64,000 nucleotides of DNA from an uncultured Clostridia bacterium (GTDB taxonomy: Bacteria > Bacillota > Clostridia > UBA1381): assembly GCA_947631235.1 (NCBI GenBank), contig CANRKO010000002.1:212309-276308 (forward strand), written 5' to 3'. Positions 16,880-26,465 of this stretch are shown piece after piece. Position 1 is the stretch's first letter. Every line of letters starts with the position of its first letter. Below the pieces are notes generated by a model. The model was not told where the DNA came from. It made no database searches and saw only the letters and a program-made list of their open reading frames with translations. The position numbers and the translations under genes are program-made.

Positions 16880-17546
16880 AGGCGTTGGTAACATAATAAA
16901 AATAGGGTAGTGAACGAAGTAAAGTTTGCGGCTTAGGTCCGGCAGGTTTTCCCGTCGGTCAGCTTCCTCGTCGCCGAGGGAGCGGTTTCCCATTAAAGAC
17001 CGACACCTATACGCCTTTCGGCGTACCGAGTAGCCGGATCGCCACTGAGTCCGCACTGCAATCCTCCGTTCACCCTTTTACGACAGCCTAGAGGTTTTCC
17101 CATACAGCCAAAGCCTTCCGTATCCTCTTTTGCAGAGCATGGTTTCAGCGCGCGATTCCCCTTGTGCCCGATAGGCGCCAAAGTAGGCGAAAGGTTCTGT
17201 TCGCGCATCCGCCACGTCCACTCAAGGCTGGCTACGCTGCCCACAGCCCTCGCGCGGTCTCCTTATGAGAGATACGCGCTACTGACCGCAAAACAGGTTT
17301 TCCCCTGAGCCGTAACAGCTTACTCCCTTAGGGGGAATGGGCTGCCACAGTCACAGGCCTCCACGGAAAAGGGGGAAGGGTTACTATGCCGTTAGCAACC
17401 GCCCCTAAACCTTAACTCCCAGCATCAGCCCCGAACTGGGCGTTCAAAGCAAAACACCAGAAACTTCATCGATGTGCCATTTGGCGGATTTTTAGGCCCG
17501 CTTTCCGAAAAGCCGTACTGACTAGGATACTGCACCGCTATTACAA
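16880..17546 (-). ncRNA. ole: OLE RNA (ornate large extremophilic RNA)
   Basis: About 660 bases with no credible ORF, GC-rich and full of hairpins, for example TACGCC-GAAA-GGCGTA near 17018-17033 with a GNRA loop. It has its own strong promoter and is directly followed by oapA and dxs on the same strand. OLE RNA is about 600 nt, is found mainly in anaerobic or extremophilic Firmicutes, and is nearly always next to oapA and isoprenoid genes (dxs, ispA, tlyA). RNase P and tmRNA signatures were looked for and not found. The 5' end is inferred from the promoter and the 3' end is approximate. Confidence 0.85.
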
Positions 17547-17552
17547 TTTATT

Positions 17553-17581
17553 ATCTTATCATACTTAAAGCAAAAAGTCAA
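17553..17581 (-). promoter_or_regulatory. extended -10 sigma-A promoter for OLE RNA
   Basis: On the minus strand TTGACT (17581-17576), 17 bases, then TAAGAT (17558-17553) preceded by TG at -15/-14. Predicted start near 17546. This is one of the best promoters in the window and supports an independent RNA start. Confidence 0.75.
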
Positions 17582-17622
17582 ATACGCGCTTAAAAATAAA
17601 GGAATACGAGCCGTAATTTTCA

Positions 17623-17651
17623 TTGACATTGACCGCCAAATATGATTTAAT
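17623..17651 (+). promoter_or_regulatory. promoter for prfA, divergent from OLE
   Basis: TTGACA at 17623-17628, 17 bases, TTTAAT at 17646-17651. An alternative -10 (TATAAT at 17659-17664) lacks a well-spaced -35. Confidence 0.55.
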
Positions 17652-17692
17652 ATTATTATATAATGCAACAAGGTTCATAAAGGAGAAGGAAT

Positions 17693-18760
<1,068 letters not shown>

Positions 18761-18793
18761 ACGTATACGTAAATCAAAGAAAGGGGAATGAAG

Positions 18794-19639
18794 ATGCAGA
18801 AGTTTGACAACCTCAAAGGTAAAACCGCAGTTATAACGGGCGGCAGCGGCGTGCTGTGCAGCGCGTTCGCGTACGCTTACGCAGAGCAGGGCATGAACGT
18901 CGCCGTTCTGGGACGCACCATGTCAAAGCTTGAACCGGTGGCGGAGAAGATAACTGCGCTCGGCGGCAAAGGTCTCGCCGTGGCGTGCGACGTCGTTGAC
19001 GAGGAAAGCGTCAAAAAGGCGAAAAAGACGGTAAACGACGCGTTCGGCAAGGTCGATATTCTCGTGAACGGCGCGGGCGGCAACCATCCGCGCGGCAACA
19101 CCGACAAGGAGCATTATGAGGATGGCGACATGGAAAATCCGAACGTTGTGTCGTTCTTCGATATTCCGAAGGAAAACTTTAATTTTGTGTTCGACTTAAA
19201 CCTCGTCGGCACAATCATACCGTCGCAGGTATTCATTCCCGATATGCTCGGCAGGGAAGGAACGTGCGTCATAAACGTCGCGTCAATGGGTTCGTACCAC
19301 CCGCTTACGAAGGTGAGCGCGTACAGCGCGGCGAAGGCTGCCGTCGTAAATCTGACGGAGTGGCTCGCGGTGCATTTCGCACCACAGAAGGTGCGCGTAA
19401 ACGCCATTGCGCCCGGCTGGTTCTTGACGACGCAGAACAAGACTTTACTTACAAACGAGGACGGCTCGCTCACGGAGCGCAGTAAAAAGGTAATCGCGCA
19501 CACGCCGATGGATCGTTTCGGCGTTCCCGAGGACTTGCTCGGCACGATGCTGTTCCTCGCGGACAGCAGCCTGTCGGGATTTGTGACGGGTACGGTCATA
19601 CCCGTTGACGGCGGACTTCACGCTTACCTCGGCGTGTAA
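18794..19639 (+). CDS. SDR-family oxidoreductase, probable D-mannonate oxidoreductase
   Basis: 281 residues of the classical short-chain dehydrogenase fold. Motifs: the NAD(P) loop TGGSGVLCSAF, the NGAGGNHPRGNT segment, INVASMGS and the catalytic YSAAK. GVLCS after the glycine loop and GGNHP resemble the UxuB/YjmF group that interconverts fructuronate and mannonate, but no hexuronate genes are nearby, so the substrate is uncertain. I use ATG 18794 because GGGG lies 7 bases upstream; ATG 18788 is too close to it. Confidence 0.82.
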   Translation: MQKFDNLKGKTAVITGGSGVLCSAFAYAYAEQGMNVAVLGRTMSKLEPVAEKITALGGKGLAVACDVVDEESVKKAKKTVNDAFGKVDILVNGAGGNHPRGNTDKEHYEDGDMENPNVVSFFDIPKENFNFVFDLNLVGTIIPSQVFIPDMLGREGTCVINVASMGSYHPLTKVSAYSAAKAAVVNLTEWLAVHFAPQKVRVNAIAPGWFLTTQNKTLLTNEDGSLTERSKKVIAHTPMDRFGVPEDLLGTMLFLADSSLSGFVTGTVIPVDGGLHAYLGV

Positions 19640-19640
19640 T

Positions 19641-19685
19641 ACGGGGACACTAAAAAGGGGACACTAAAATTTTAGTGTCCCCTTT
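19641..19685. repeat. nested GGGGACACTAAAA hairpin, copy 2 (bidirectional terminator)
   Basis: Two direct GGGGACACTAAAA copies abut TTTTAGTGTCCCC followed by TTTT, between the convergent SDR and L,D-transpeptidase genes. Same family as 11179-11240. Confidence 0.8.
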
Positions 19686-19697
19686 TGAATTGTTTGT

Positions 19698-21188
19698 TTA
19701 ATATACAACAACGGGGTCTCCCGGTGAAACGTTGTTAAAGAGCGTCTGCGCGACGCTGTAGGGAAGGTTGACGCAGCCGTGCGAGCCGCCGCCTCGGTAT
19801 ATGCTGCCGCCGAACGAGCCGCGCCACGTTGCGTCGTGCAGCCCTATGCCGCCGTTAAACGGCATCCAGTAGGACACGGGCGTTTCGTAATCCTCGCCCT
19901 TTAAAGTGACGTTTTTATCGGTGTACGCTATGCGGTACACGCCCGTCGGCGTGGCGTTGCCCTTGTTGGGGTTGCCGCTTACCATGTCGCTCGAAACGAC
20001 GAGAGAGCCGTTTTTGTAGTACCACATATGCTGCGCGCCTATGCTTATTTCAACGTATGTGTTTCCTATGTCGTTCGAGCCGTGCGCACGCGCCTGCTGT
20101 TTGTAAACGGGTTCGCGCTCGACCGTTTCGCCGCCGCGTATTATATCGAGCAGAATACCCGTTTCCTGCGCGTTATTAACGCACCAGCCGTAATTGCCGC
20201 CCGAAACGGTCACGTCGCTGCCGCCCGTCGTGTGGAACGTGCGCGTGCTGCCTATGGAGTCGTAGCCCTGCGCGAGAGCGTCGATGTACGCCCTTGCTTT
20301 TGCCTCGTCTATACGTATGAGATAGTCGTCCGTAACGGTGAGCCACTCGTTTATCGTCGAACCGTCGAGCAGCGTGGAGGAGTCGCCGTTTAAGTATGTT
20401 ATCTTTGTGCCGACATACTTGTTAAGCATGTTGAGCACGCCCTTTATCGTGTCCTCCGCCGCAAGAGACTCGTAGCAATTCTCTTTTTCGAGCGACATAC
20501 CCTTGTAAAGACCGTAAATTTTAGGCTTGACTTTTTTATAAAGAGAGTTTAGGCTCACTATTTTTGTGCCGCCGTCGTCTTTAATGGCGTATTTGCCGTT
20601 CTCGTAGTAAATATTCTGCGCCTTTCCCGCTATATTATCACGCGTTTTTGCCATAAATTCCATTTGCGTAAGACGGTTGTAGAGCGCGTCCTCGTCGTAC
20701 GTCACCGCAGCGTTAAGCGGGTACGTGCGCGTTTTGAACGAGCAGCACCACGCGAACGGGTTTTGCTGCGAGCATATTTTTTCAAGACCCTCCGCGCCGC
20801 CGTGAGTGAGGTGGATCTCATCGCCCGTTATCGTCTCCTGCTTGTCGTCCTCTTCAAAGAACGTGAAGGTGTAATTGTCCATATCTTTACCGACGGTTTC
20901 TTCGGCTTTGGAGACGCTCATATTGGAAACGTCCGTGCCGCCGACGTTCGTGCCGATAAAGAAGTGGCGGCTGTAGAACGCCGCGCCTCCGAGGTACACG
21001 GCAGCCAAAAATCCCGCCGCGCACGATGCGATTATGATTGCTTTTTTAACGTTTACGCTTTTCTTTTTTTCGGGAGCCGCGCCTTCCGTTTCTTCGCTTT
21101 TATTTGCCGCCTCGTCTGCGGCGTCATTGCTTTCGCTCGTTATTTCATCCGTAATTTCCGAGTTGTTTTCCGTTTCATTGCCTTCCAT
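19698..21188 (-). CDS. membrane-anchored L,D-transpeptidase (YkuD) with PG-binding domains
   Basis: 496 residues: an acidic Glu/Ser/Thr-rich cytoplasmic tail, one membrane segment (AIIIASCAAGFLAAVYLGGAAF, about 50-72), extracellular putative peptidoglycan-binding modules, and a C-terminal YkuD domain with active-site His and Cys in HDATWRGSFGG and GGGSHGCVNLP. Such enzymes make 3-3 cross-links in peptidoglycan. ATG 21188 has GGGGGA 7 bases upstream. It stands alone between a repeat and proA; the acidic tail suggests cytoplasmic regulation, but that is inference. Confidence 0.9.
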   Translation of the reverse strand: MEGNETENNSEITDEITSESNDAADEAANKSEETEGAAPEKKKSVNVKKAIIIASCAAGFLAAVYLGGAAFYSRHFFIGTNVGGTDVSNMSVSKAEETVGKDMDNYTFTFFEEDDKQETITGDEIHLTHGGAEGLEKICSQQNPFAWCCSFKTRTYPLNAAVTYDEDALYNRLTQMEFMAKTRDNIAGKAQNIYYENGKYAIKDDGGTKIVSLNSLYKKVKPKIYGLYKGMSLEKENCYESLAAEDTIKGVLNMLNKYVGTKITYLNGDSSTLLDGSTINEWLTVTDDYLIRIDEAKARAYIDALAQGYDSIGSTRTFHTTGGSDVTVSGGNYGWCVNNAQETGILLDIIRGGETVEREPVYKQQARAHGSNDIGNTYVEISIGAQHMWYYKNGSLVVSSDMVSGNPNKGNATPTGVYRIAYTDKNVTLKGEDYETPVSYWMPFNGGIGLHDATWRGSFGGSIYRGGGSHGCVNLPYSVAQTLFNNVSPGDPVVVY

Positions 21189-21205
21189 CACATATTCCCC
21201 CAAAA

Positions 21206-22453
21206 TTATTCCCTTATTTGTCCGCTGCCGTAAACTATATATTTTATACTTGTGAGAGCCTCAAGTCCCATAGGGCCTCTTGCGTGCATTTTCTGCGTGC
21301 TTATGCCTATCTCCGCGCCGAAACCGAACTCGAACCCGTCGGTAAAGCGCGTAGACGCGTTCACGTACACCGCAGCCGCATCAACCTCGTTCAAAAATTT
21401 CTGCGCGGCGGCGTAGTCGTTCGTCACGATCGCCTCGGAATGTTTCGTGTTGTACTTGTTTATATGCGCTATCGCCTCGTCAACGCCATCAACGACCTTT
21501 ACCGCGATTATATAATCGTTGTACTCGGTATAATAATCCTCGTCGGTTACGTCAAGAACGTCCGCGTAAATATTCTTTGCGTTTTTGTCGGCTCTTATTT
21601 CGACATTTTTTTCTTTCAGCGCGTCAAATATTACCGGAATGAATTTGTCGGCAATTTTTTTGTCAACGAGCAGCGTTTCGGCAGCGTTGCAGACCGACGG
21701 ACGCTGAACCTTCGCGTTCATAACGATTTTTTTCGCCATACCGAGATCGGCCGAGCCGTCAACGTACACGTGGCAGTTACCCGCAGCCGTCTCGACGACC
21801 GGCACGGTCGCGTTATCGACCACCGATTTGATCAGCCCCTTGCCGCCGCGCGGTATGAGCATATCGACATAGCCGTTCATCTTCATAAGCTCGGCAGCCG
21901 TTTCACGCGACGTGTCCTCGATTATGTTGAGACTGCCCTCGGGAAGTCCCGCGCCGTACGCCGCGTCCTGCATTACGCGCATGAGCGCCTTGTTTGAATT
22001 TATCGCTTCACTGCCGCCGCGCAGTATACAGGCGTTCGACGTTTTAAGGCACAATGCCGCCGCGTCGACCGTGACGTTCGGGCGCGCCTCGTATATGATT
22101 GCGATAACGCCCATGGGAACGCGCTTTTGCCCTATCTCCAGACCGTTTGGACGTTTCCACATCTTGACGACCTCGCCTATCGGGTCGGCGAGCGATCTTA
22201 CCTGTCTTACGCCCTCCGCGATACCGTCTATGCGCTCCTTTGTGAGCGTGAGACGGTCAATCATCGCCTCGCGCGTACCCTTTGCGCGCGCGTTTTTAAT
22301 ATCCTCCGCGTTCGCCGCGATAATCTCGTCTGCGCGGCTCACAAGCGCGGACGCTATAGCATCGAGCGCGTTGTCCTTCGTGACGGTCGAAACGCCCGCC
22401 ATTTTAAACGACGCGTCCTTCGCGAGCGTGCATTTTTCCAAAAGTTCCGTCAT
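21206..22453 (-). CDS. proA: glutamate-5-semialdehyde dehydrogenase (gamma-glutamyl phosphate reductase)
   Basis: 415 residues, standard ProA length; second step of proline synthesis using NADPH. The catalytic Cys lies in QRPSVCNAAETLL; other signatures are RPNVTVDAAALCLKTSNA and the late FGFGAEIGIST. Its ATG overlaps the proB stop in an ATGA, so the two enzymes are translationally coupled, which fits channelling of the labile gamma-glutamyl phosphate. Confidence 0.96.
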   Translation of the reverse strand: MTELLEKCTLAKDASFKMAGVSTVTKDNALDAIASALVSRADEIIAANAEDIKNARAKGTREAMIDRLTLTKERIDGIAEGVRQVRSLADPIGEVVKMWKRPNGLEIGQKRVPMGVIAIIYEARPNVTVDAAALCLKTSNACILRGGSEAINSNKALMRVMQDAAYGAGLPEGSLNIIEDTSRETAAELMKMNGYVDMLIPRGGKGLIKSVVDNATVPVVETAAGNCHVYVDGSADLGMAKKIVMNAKVQRPSVCNAAETLLVDKKIADKFIPVIFDALKEKNVEIRADKNAKNIYADVLDVTDEDYYTEYNDYIIAVKVVDGVDEAIAHINKYNTKHSEAIVTNDYAAAQKFLNEVDAAAVYVNASTRFTDGFEFGFGAEIGISTQKMHARGPMGLEALTSIKYIVYGSGQIRE

Positions 22454-23268
22454 TCCTCATACCTCTTTTCAAAATTCTTGGACACGAAAAGCGTGCCGAC
22501 GCTCTTGCCGTCCAATATATCATATATGCCGTCAATGTTGCTGCTGTTCGCTATAATCATGTGTATACCGGCGTTCGTCGCCTTTTCTGCGGCGTCGAGT
22601 TTCGTAACCATACCGCCCGTACCTCGGTTCGTACCCGCGCCGCCAGCCATGCCCTTTACCGACTCAATGTCGTACACCACGGATAAAAGGTTCGCGTTTT
22701 TGTTCGTGTGCGGGTCGTCGTCGTAGAGACCGTCGATGTCGGAAAAGAGTATCAGCAGATCCGCGTCGACCATGTCGGCTACGACGGCTGAAAGCGTGTC
22801 GTTGTCGCCTATCTCTATCTCGTCGTAGCTTACCGTGTCGTTTTCGTTTATTACCGGTATTATGCCCATTTCGAGCAGCGTGTTTATCGTGTTCTGAATA
22901 TTTCTCTTACGTTTCGGCACGGCTATATCCTCGCGCGTCAAAAGCACCTGCGCGACGGTGTTGTTGTAGTCGCCGAACATCTTGTCGTACAAAAACATCA
23001 GCTCGCACTGACCGACCGCCGCGACCGCCTGCTTGCCCTTTGTGTCGTGCGGACGCTCGGTGAGACGGAGTTTACCCATCGCCACGCCTATCGCGCCCGA
23101 CGATACGAGTATGATCTCCTTGCCCTTATTTTTAAGGTCGGACAGAACCATCGCGAGACGGTCGGCAAATTTGAGGTTTACCGCGCCCTGACTGTATGTG
23201 AGCGACGACGTGCCGACCTTTACGACAATCCTATGCGCCGATGCAACGTCCTTTAATATATCTTCCAT
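22450..23268 (-). CDS. proB: glutamate 5-kinase, short form without PUA domain
   Basis: 272 residues of the amino-acid kinase fold (VVKVGTSSLTY, SSGAIGVAMGKL, NENDTVSYDEIEIGDNDTLS). The usual C-terminal PUA domain is absent, as in other short clostridial forms. ATG 23268 has GGAGGG 6 bases upstream. It forms an operon with proA through a 4-base overlap. No proC is in the window. Confidence 0.95.
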   Translation of the reverse strand: MEDILKDVASAHRIVVKVGTSSLTYSQGAVNLKFADRLAMVLSDLKNKGKEIILVSSGAIGVAMGKLRLTERPHDTKGKQAVAAVGQCELMFLYDKMFGDYNNTVAQVLLTREDIAVPKRKRNIQNTINTLLEMGIIPVINENDTVSYDEIEIGDNDTLSAVVADMVDADLLILFSDIDGLYDDDPHTNKNANLLSVVYDIESVKGMAGGAGTNRGTGGMVTKLDAAEKATNAGIHMIIANSSNIDGIYDILDGKSVGTLFVSKNFEKRYEE

Positions 23269-23425
23269 AATTATCCCTCCGGGTATAGATAATAGAATTA
23301 TACAACCGCGGAAATGATTTGTAAAGTACAAAAAGTGACAATTTTATATTTTGTCAGAAAACCGTACAAGTAAGCCGTTTTTGCGGTGCGCGGCGGAGCA
23401 AATTTAAAAATAATTGCTTTTGGTA

Positions 23426-23454
23426 TTGCAAATCGGTGAAAAGCGTTGTATAAT
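23426..23454 (+). promoter_or_regulatory. promoter of the THF riboswitch-folT unit
   Basis: TTGCAA (23426-23431), 17 bases, perfect TATAAT (23449-23454); predicted start near 23461, just ahead of the aptamer. Confidence 0.75.
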
Positions 23455-23471
23455 ATATCCACAATCGAACA

Positions 23472-23581
23472 TCAGAGTAGGTGTATGCGCGTAAAGTGCG
23501 GAACGAACGGGGAGTTGTCGTTCCGACGAAAAGCCGTCCGCGTAAGCGGGGGCTTGCGGTGCGTATGCCGCATCCCGCTGA
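23472..23581 (+). promoter_or_regulatory. tetrahydrofolate (THF) riboswitch
   Basis: The leader carries the conserved blocks of the THF aptamer in order: AGAGTAG, GCGCGTAAAGTG, GGGAGTTGTC, GACGAAAAGCC, GGCTTGCGGTG and GCATCCCGCT. TCAG (23472-23475) pairs with CTGA (23578-23581) as the closing P1 stem. It precedes a folate-type ECF transporter gene, the standard target. Downstream, TTGGCAA/TTGCCGAA followed by TTTTT (about 23605-23633) may be the terminator of the expression platform, but this part is uncertain. Confidence 0.93.
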
Positions 23582-23650
23582 AAAAACAGGACATCTCTTT
23601 TTTTGGCAATGTTTGGTTGCCGAAATTTTTATTAAAGAGGTGTTTTTATT

Positions 23651-24208
23651 ATGCTTAAAACGCTTGAAAACTTCAGACAATCGGCGCGTAACCTCACAAA
23701 TACGCGCCACCTTGCGCTCGCGGGCATGCTGCTCGCGATGCACGCGGTACTGGGCGTGTTCAAAATCCCGCTTTTTACGCCCGACAACCGCATAACCTTC
23801 ACATTCGCGGCGACAGCTGCGGCGGGTATAACGCTGGGACCCGTTCCCGCGATGCTCGTCGGGGGACTGGGCGACATACTCGGCTACCTTTTAAACCCGG
23901 GCGGCGGCGCGTACTTTTTCGGCTTTACTGTATCTGCCGCGCTCGGCGGACTCGTTCACGGCGTGCTTTTGTACAAAGCCGAGCCGAAATACGCGTTTTT
24001 GCGCGTCGTAATCGCGGAGCTTATTATAACTTTATTCATAAATATAATGCTCAATACCTATTGGCTGTCGGTTCTGTACGCGAAGGCGTTCGCCGTTTTC
24101 TCGGCGGCGCGTATCATTAAGAATTTCGCGGCTTTTCCGATACACATACTGATAGTGTTCGCGCTCTACGAGCTTATATATCGCACAAATTTATCAAAAA
24201 AACTGTAA
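23651..24208 (+). CDS. folT: folate ECF transporter S component FolT
   Basis: A 185-residue membrane protein with about six hydrophobic segments. The FolT pattern near the C terminus (NTYWLSVLYAKAF followed by RIIKN and a late Pro) and the loop GDILGYLLNPGGGAYF support a folate-specific substrate-binding subunit of an energy-coupling-factor transporter. The energising EcfA/A'/T proteins are not in the window and are usually shared. The THF riboswitch upstream fits control by folate. The start is ATG 23651 behind AAAGAGG. Confidence 0.92.
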   Translation: MLKTLENFRQSARNLTNTRHLALAGMLLAMHAVLGVFKIPLFTPDNRITFTFAATAAAGITLGPVPAMLVGGLGDILGYLLNPGGGAYFFGFTVSAALGGLVHGVLLYKAEPKYAFLRVVIAELIITLFINIMLNTYWLSVLYAKAFAVFSAARIIKNFAAFPIHILIVFALYELIYRTNLSKKL

Positions 24209-24338
24209 CATAAGCGTAAAATTTTGTCGATTTTCCGATAAAATAATTTCCGCTTGTCACTTGCAAAAACATACTATATATGGTATATTTATCATGTAAA
24301 GTGTGCCACATATGCGAGTGACAAAAAGGAGAATCATA

Positions 24339-25475
24339 ATGACAAACAACTTTATAAGCGACGAAGCCGCTCCCGTTGTGGGAAAGCTGAGCGTAATCGG
24401 CATGAAAGGCTGCGAGGAAATTACATCAAAGATCGACTACTACTTAAAGAACTTCCGCTCCGACGAAAACGAAGAAACATACGTGACGCACGTAGACTGC
24501 CCGAGGTTCGGAACGGGCGAAGCCAAATGCGTGCTCGACGAAACCGTCAGAGGACACGACGTGTACATCATCTGCGACGTGTTCAATTACGGCGTTACGT
24601 ACAAGATGTACGGTATGGAAAACCACATGAGTCCCGACGACCACTATCAGGACTTAAAGCGTATCATAGCCGCGATGGGCGGTAAGGCGAGACGCGTGAC
24701 CGTTATTATGACGATGCTTTACGAGGGCAGACAGCACAGAAGAAAGGGCAGAGAGTCGCTCGACGCGGCGATCATGCTCCACGAGCTTGTGAACATGGGC
24801 GTAAGCAACATAATCACGTTCGACGCGCACGACCCGAGAATTTCAAATTCGATACCGCTTGCGGGCTTTGACGACGTACAGGCGACGTACCAGATGATAA
24901 AGACGCTCACGAGGAACGTCCCCGACATATCGCTCAACAAGTTCGACACGATCGTCATTTCTCCCGACGAGGGCGGTATGCAGAGATGTATGTACTATTC
25001 GTCGGTATTAAAGCTCGACCTCGGTATGTTCTATAAGCGCCGCGACTATTCGCGCGTCGTAAACGGCAAAAACCCGATAGAAGCGCACGAGTACCTCGGA
25101 CGCGAGGTCACGGGCAAGGACGTTATCATCGTTGACGACATGATTTCGTCGGGCGAGAGTGTTATAGACGTAGGAAGAAAGCTGAAGGCTGACGGCGCGA
25201 AGAGAATATTCGTGTTCTCGACGTTCGGACTGTTCGTAAACGGTCTCGAGGGTATTGACCGCGCCTACGAGGAAGGCGTAATAGACAAGATATTCACGAC
25301 AAACCTCATATACAGAAATCCCGACCTTGCGTCGCGCGAGTGGTACTGCGAGGTCGATATGTCGAAATATATGTCGCTCCTCATAGACACGCTGAACCAC
25401 GACGAGACGATTTCCAAGCTGCTCGACCCCGTCAACAAAATCAACGCGCTCGTCGAGAAATTCAACAATAAGTAA
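24339..25475 (+). CDS. prs: ribose-phosphate pyrophosphokinase, long clostridial form
   Basis: 378 residues, longer than the usual 310-320. The PRPP-binding loop VIIVDDMISSGESV near residue 267 and the phosphoribosyltransferase-like fold (NIITFDAHDPRI, IVISPDEGGM) identify a PRPP synthase, making PRPP from ribose 5-phosphate and ATP for nucleotide, His and Trp synthesis. ATG 24339 follows AAAAAGGAG; the upstream in-frame ATG at 24303 lacks a site. A sugar nucleotidyltransferase follows after 24 bases. Confidence 0.9.
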   Translation: MTNNFISDEAAPVVGKLSVIGMKGCEEITSKIDYYLKNFRSDENEETYVTHVDCPRFGTGEAKCVLDETVRGHDVYIICDVFNYGVTYKMYGMENHMSPDDHYQDLKRIIAAMGGKARRVTVIMTMLYEGRQHRRKGRESLDAAIMLHELVNMGVSNIITFDAHDPRISNSIPLAGFDDVQATYQMIKTLTRNVPDISLNKFDTIVISPDEGGMQRCMYYSSVLKLDLGMFYKRRDYSRVVNGKNPIEAHEYLGREVTGKDVIIVDDMISSGESVIDVGRKLKADGAKRIFVFSTFGLFVNGLEGIDRAYEEGVIDKIFTTNLIYRNPDLASREWYCEVDMSKYMSLLIDTLNHDETISKLLDPVNKINALVEKFNNK

Positions 25476-25499
25476 TCGTAAGACCATAGGAGAAAGAAA

Positions 25500-26255
25500 A
25501 TGCAGTGTGTACTGTTGGCTGCGGGCTACGCCACGAGACTGCGCCCGCTTACGGATAATATGCCGAAGGCTCTTCTGCGTCTCGGCGACAAGACTATCCT
25601 CGAAATGGTGACGGATAAGATTGACGAGGTGGGCGAGGTAGAAAATATCTACATCGTCACGAACGAAAAATTCCACGCGCAGTTTGAGGAGTGGGCGAAA
25701 ACCGAGTACAAGGGCGGCAAAACGGTCAAGGTGTTGAACGACCATACAACCTCGAACGAGAACCGTCTCGGCGCGATAGGCGATTTGAAGTACGTTATTG
25801 ATAATGAGAATATCGACGATGAAATTCTCGTAATGGCGAGCGATAATATATTCGATTTCCCGCTTACCGACTTTACCGCGAAATACCGTGAAACGGGCCG
25901 CGACATGATTTGCGCCCACACGATAGAGAACAAGAACGACCTTCATTCGATGGGCGTTGTGGAACTTGACGGAAACGGCAAGGTTATAAGCTTTGAGGAA
26001 AAACCCGAAAAGCCGAAGTCGGATCTGGGCGTTCCGCCGTTTTATCTGTATAAGAGGGACACGCTGCCGCTTATCGGCAAGTATCTCGCCGAGGGCAATA
26101 ACCCCGATGCGCCCGGGCATTTTATACCGTGGCTCATAGGGCAGCGCGACGTGTACGCGTACGTGTTCGACGCGGTGAGAATAGACATCGGTACGCCCGA
26201 AAGCTATTACGACGCGTGCGAGAGATTGGAAAAGGGAATATTGTTTCAAAAATGA
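25500..26255 (+). CDS. NTP-transferase family sugar/choline nucleotidyltransferase
   Basis: 251 residues of the GT-A nucleotidyltransferase fold. The signature AAGYATRLRPLTDNMPKALL is at the N terminus, MASDNIFDF holds the metal Asp, and VVELDGNGKVISFEEKP is a sugar-binding stretch as in RmlA/GalU relatives. It makes an NDP-activated compound for surface polymers or another pathway; substrate unknown. It is co-directed with prs 24 bases upstream and ends in a clear terminator. Confidence 0.85.
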   Translation: MQCVLLAAGYATRLRPLTDNMPKALLRLGDKTILEMVTDKIDEVGEVENIYIVTNEKFHAQFEEWAKTEYKGGKTVKVLNDHTTSNENRLGAIGDLKYVIDNENIDDEILVMASDNIFDFPLTDFTAKYRETGRDMICAHTIENKNDLHSMGVVELDGNGKVISFEEKPEKPKSDLGVPPFYLYKRDTLPLIGKYLAEGNNPDAPGHFIPWLIGQRDVYAYVFDAVRIDIGTPESYYDACERLEKGILFQK

Positions 26256-26256
26256 G

Positions 26257-26282
26257 AAAATCACCCCTTGGGGTGATTTTTT
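26257..26282 (+). terminator. intrinsic terminator after the nucleotidyltransferase gene
   Basis: AAAATCACCCC (26257-26267) pairs perfectly with GGGGTGATTTT and runs into Ts. Confidence 0.85.
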
Positions 26283-26284
26283 GT

Positions 26285-26375
26285 GGGAGTGCGAGGGACG
26301 TCGAGGGCGCCGTCCCCTACGACCGTATTTTATAAATTGTGCGCCGTAGGGGCTGGCGCCCTCGACAGCCCGTTT
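26285..26375. repeat. inverted-repeat element of the GTAGGGG family
   Basis: GTCGAGGGCGCC (about 26300) and GGCGCCCTCGAC (about 26355) are perfect inverted arms, with CCCCTACG and CGTAGGGG inside. Same family as the small repeats at 2689-2755. Confidence 0.65.
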
Positions 26376-26430
26376 ATGTAGGTGCGGCACACAAAATTTC
26401 CAGAAATTTACATTTTTTTCGTAAAACCCC

Positions 26431-26459
26431 TTTACATTTTCAAAAAACAATGGTATACT
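26431..26459 (+). promoter_or_regulatory. promoter of the orphan structured RNA
   Basis: TTTACA (26431-26436), 17 bases, TATACT (26454-26459). The predicted start at about 26466 coincides with the first base of the long closing stem described in the next entry. Confidence 0.7.
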
Positions 26460-26465
26460 AACCAT

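Noticed and set aside
16859..17244. Minus-strand ORFs of 65 and 83 codons inside the OLE region
   Set aside because: No ribosome sites, odd composition and full overlap with conserved-looking hairpins; the region is better explained as structured RNA.
16880..17546. RNase P RNA or tmRNA as identity of the large RNA
   Set aside because: The universal RNase P core (GAGGAAAGUC, ACAGAA context) and the tmRNA tRNA-like ends were not found, while the oapA-dxs neighbourhood fits OLE.
25008..26465. 485-codon minus-strand open frame
   Set aside because: It is antisense to prs and the nucleotidyltransferase gene, has Arg/Val/Tyr/Leu-rich composition typical of a shadow frame and no ribosome site.
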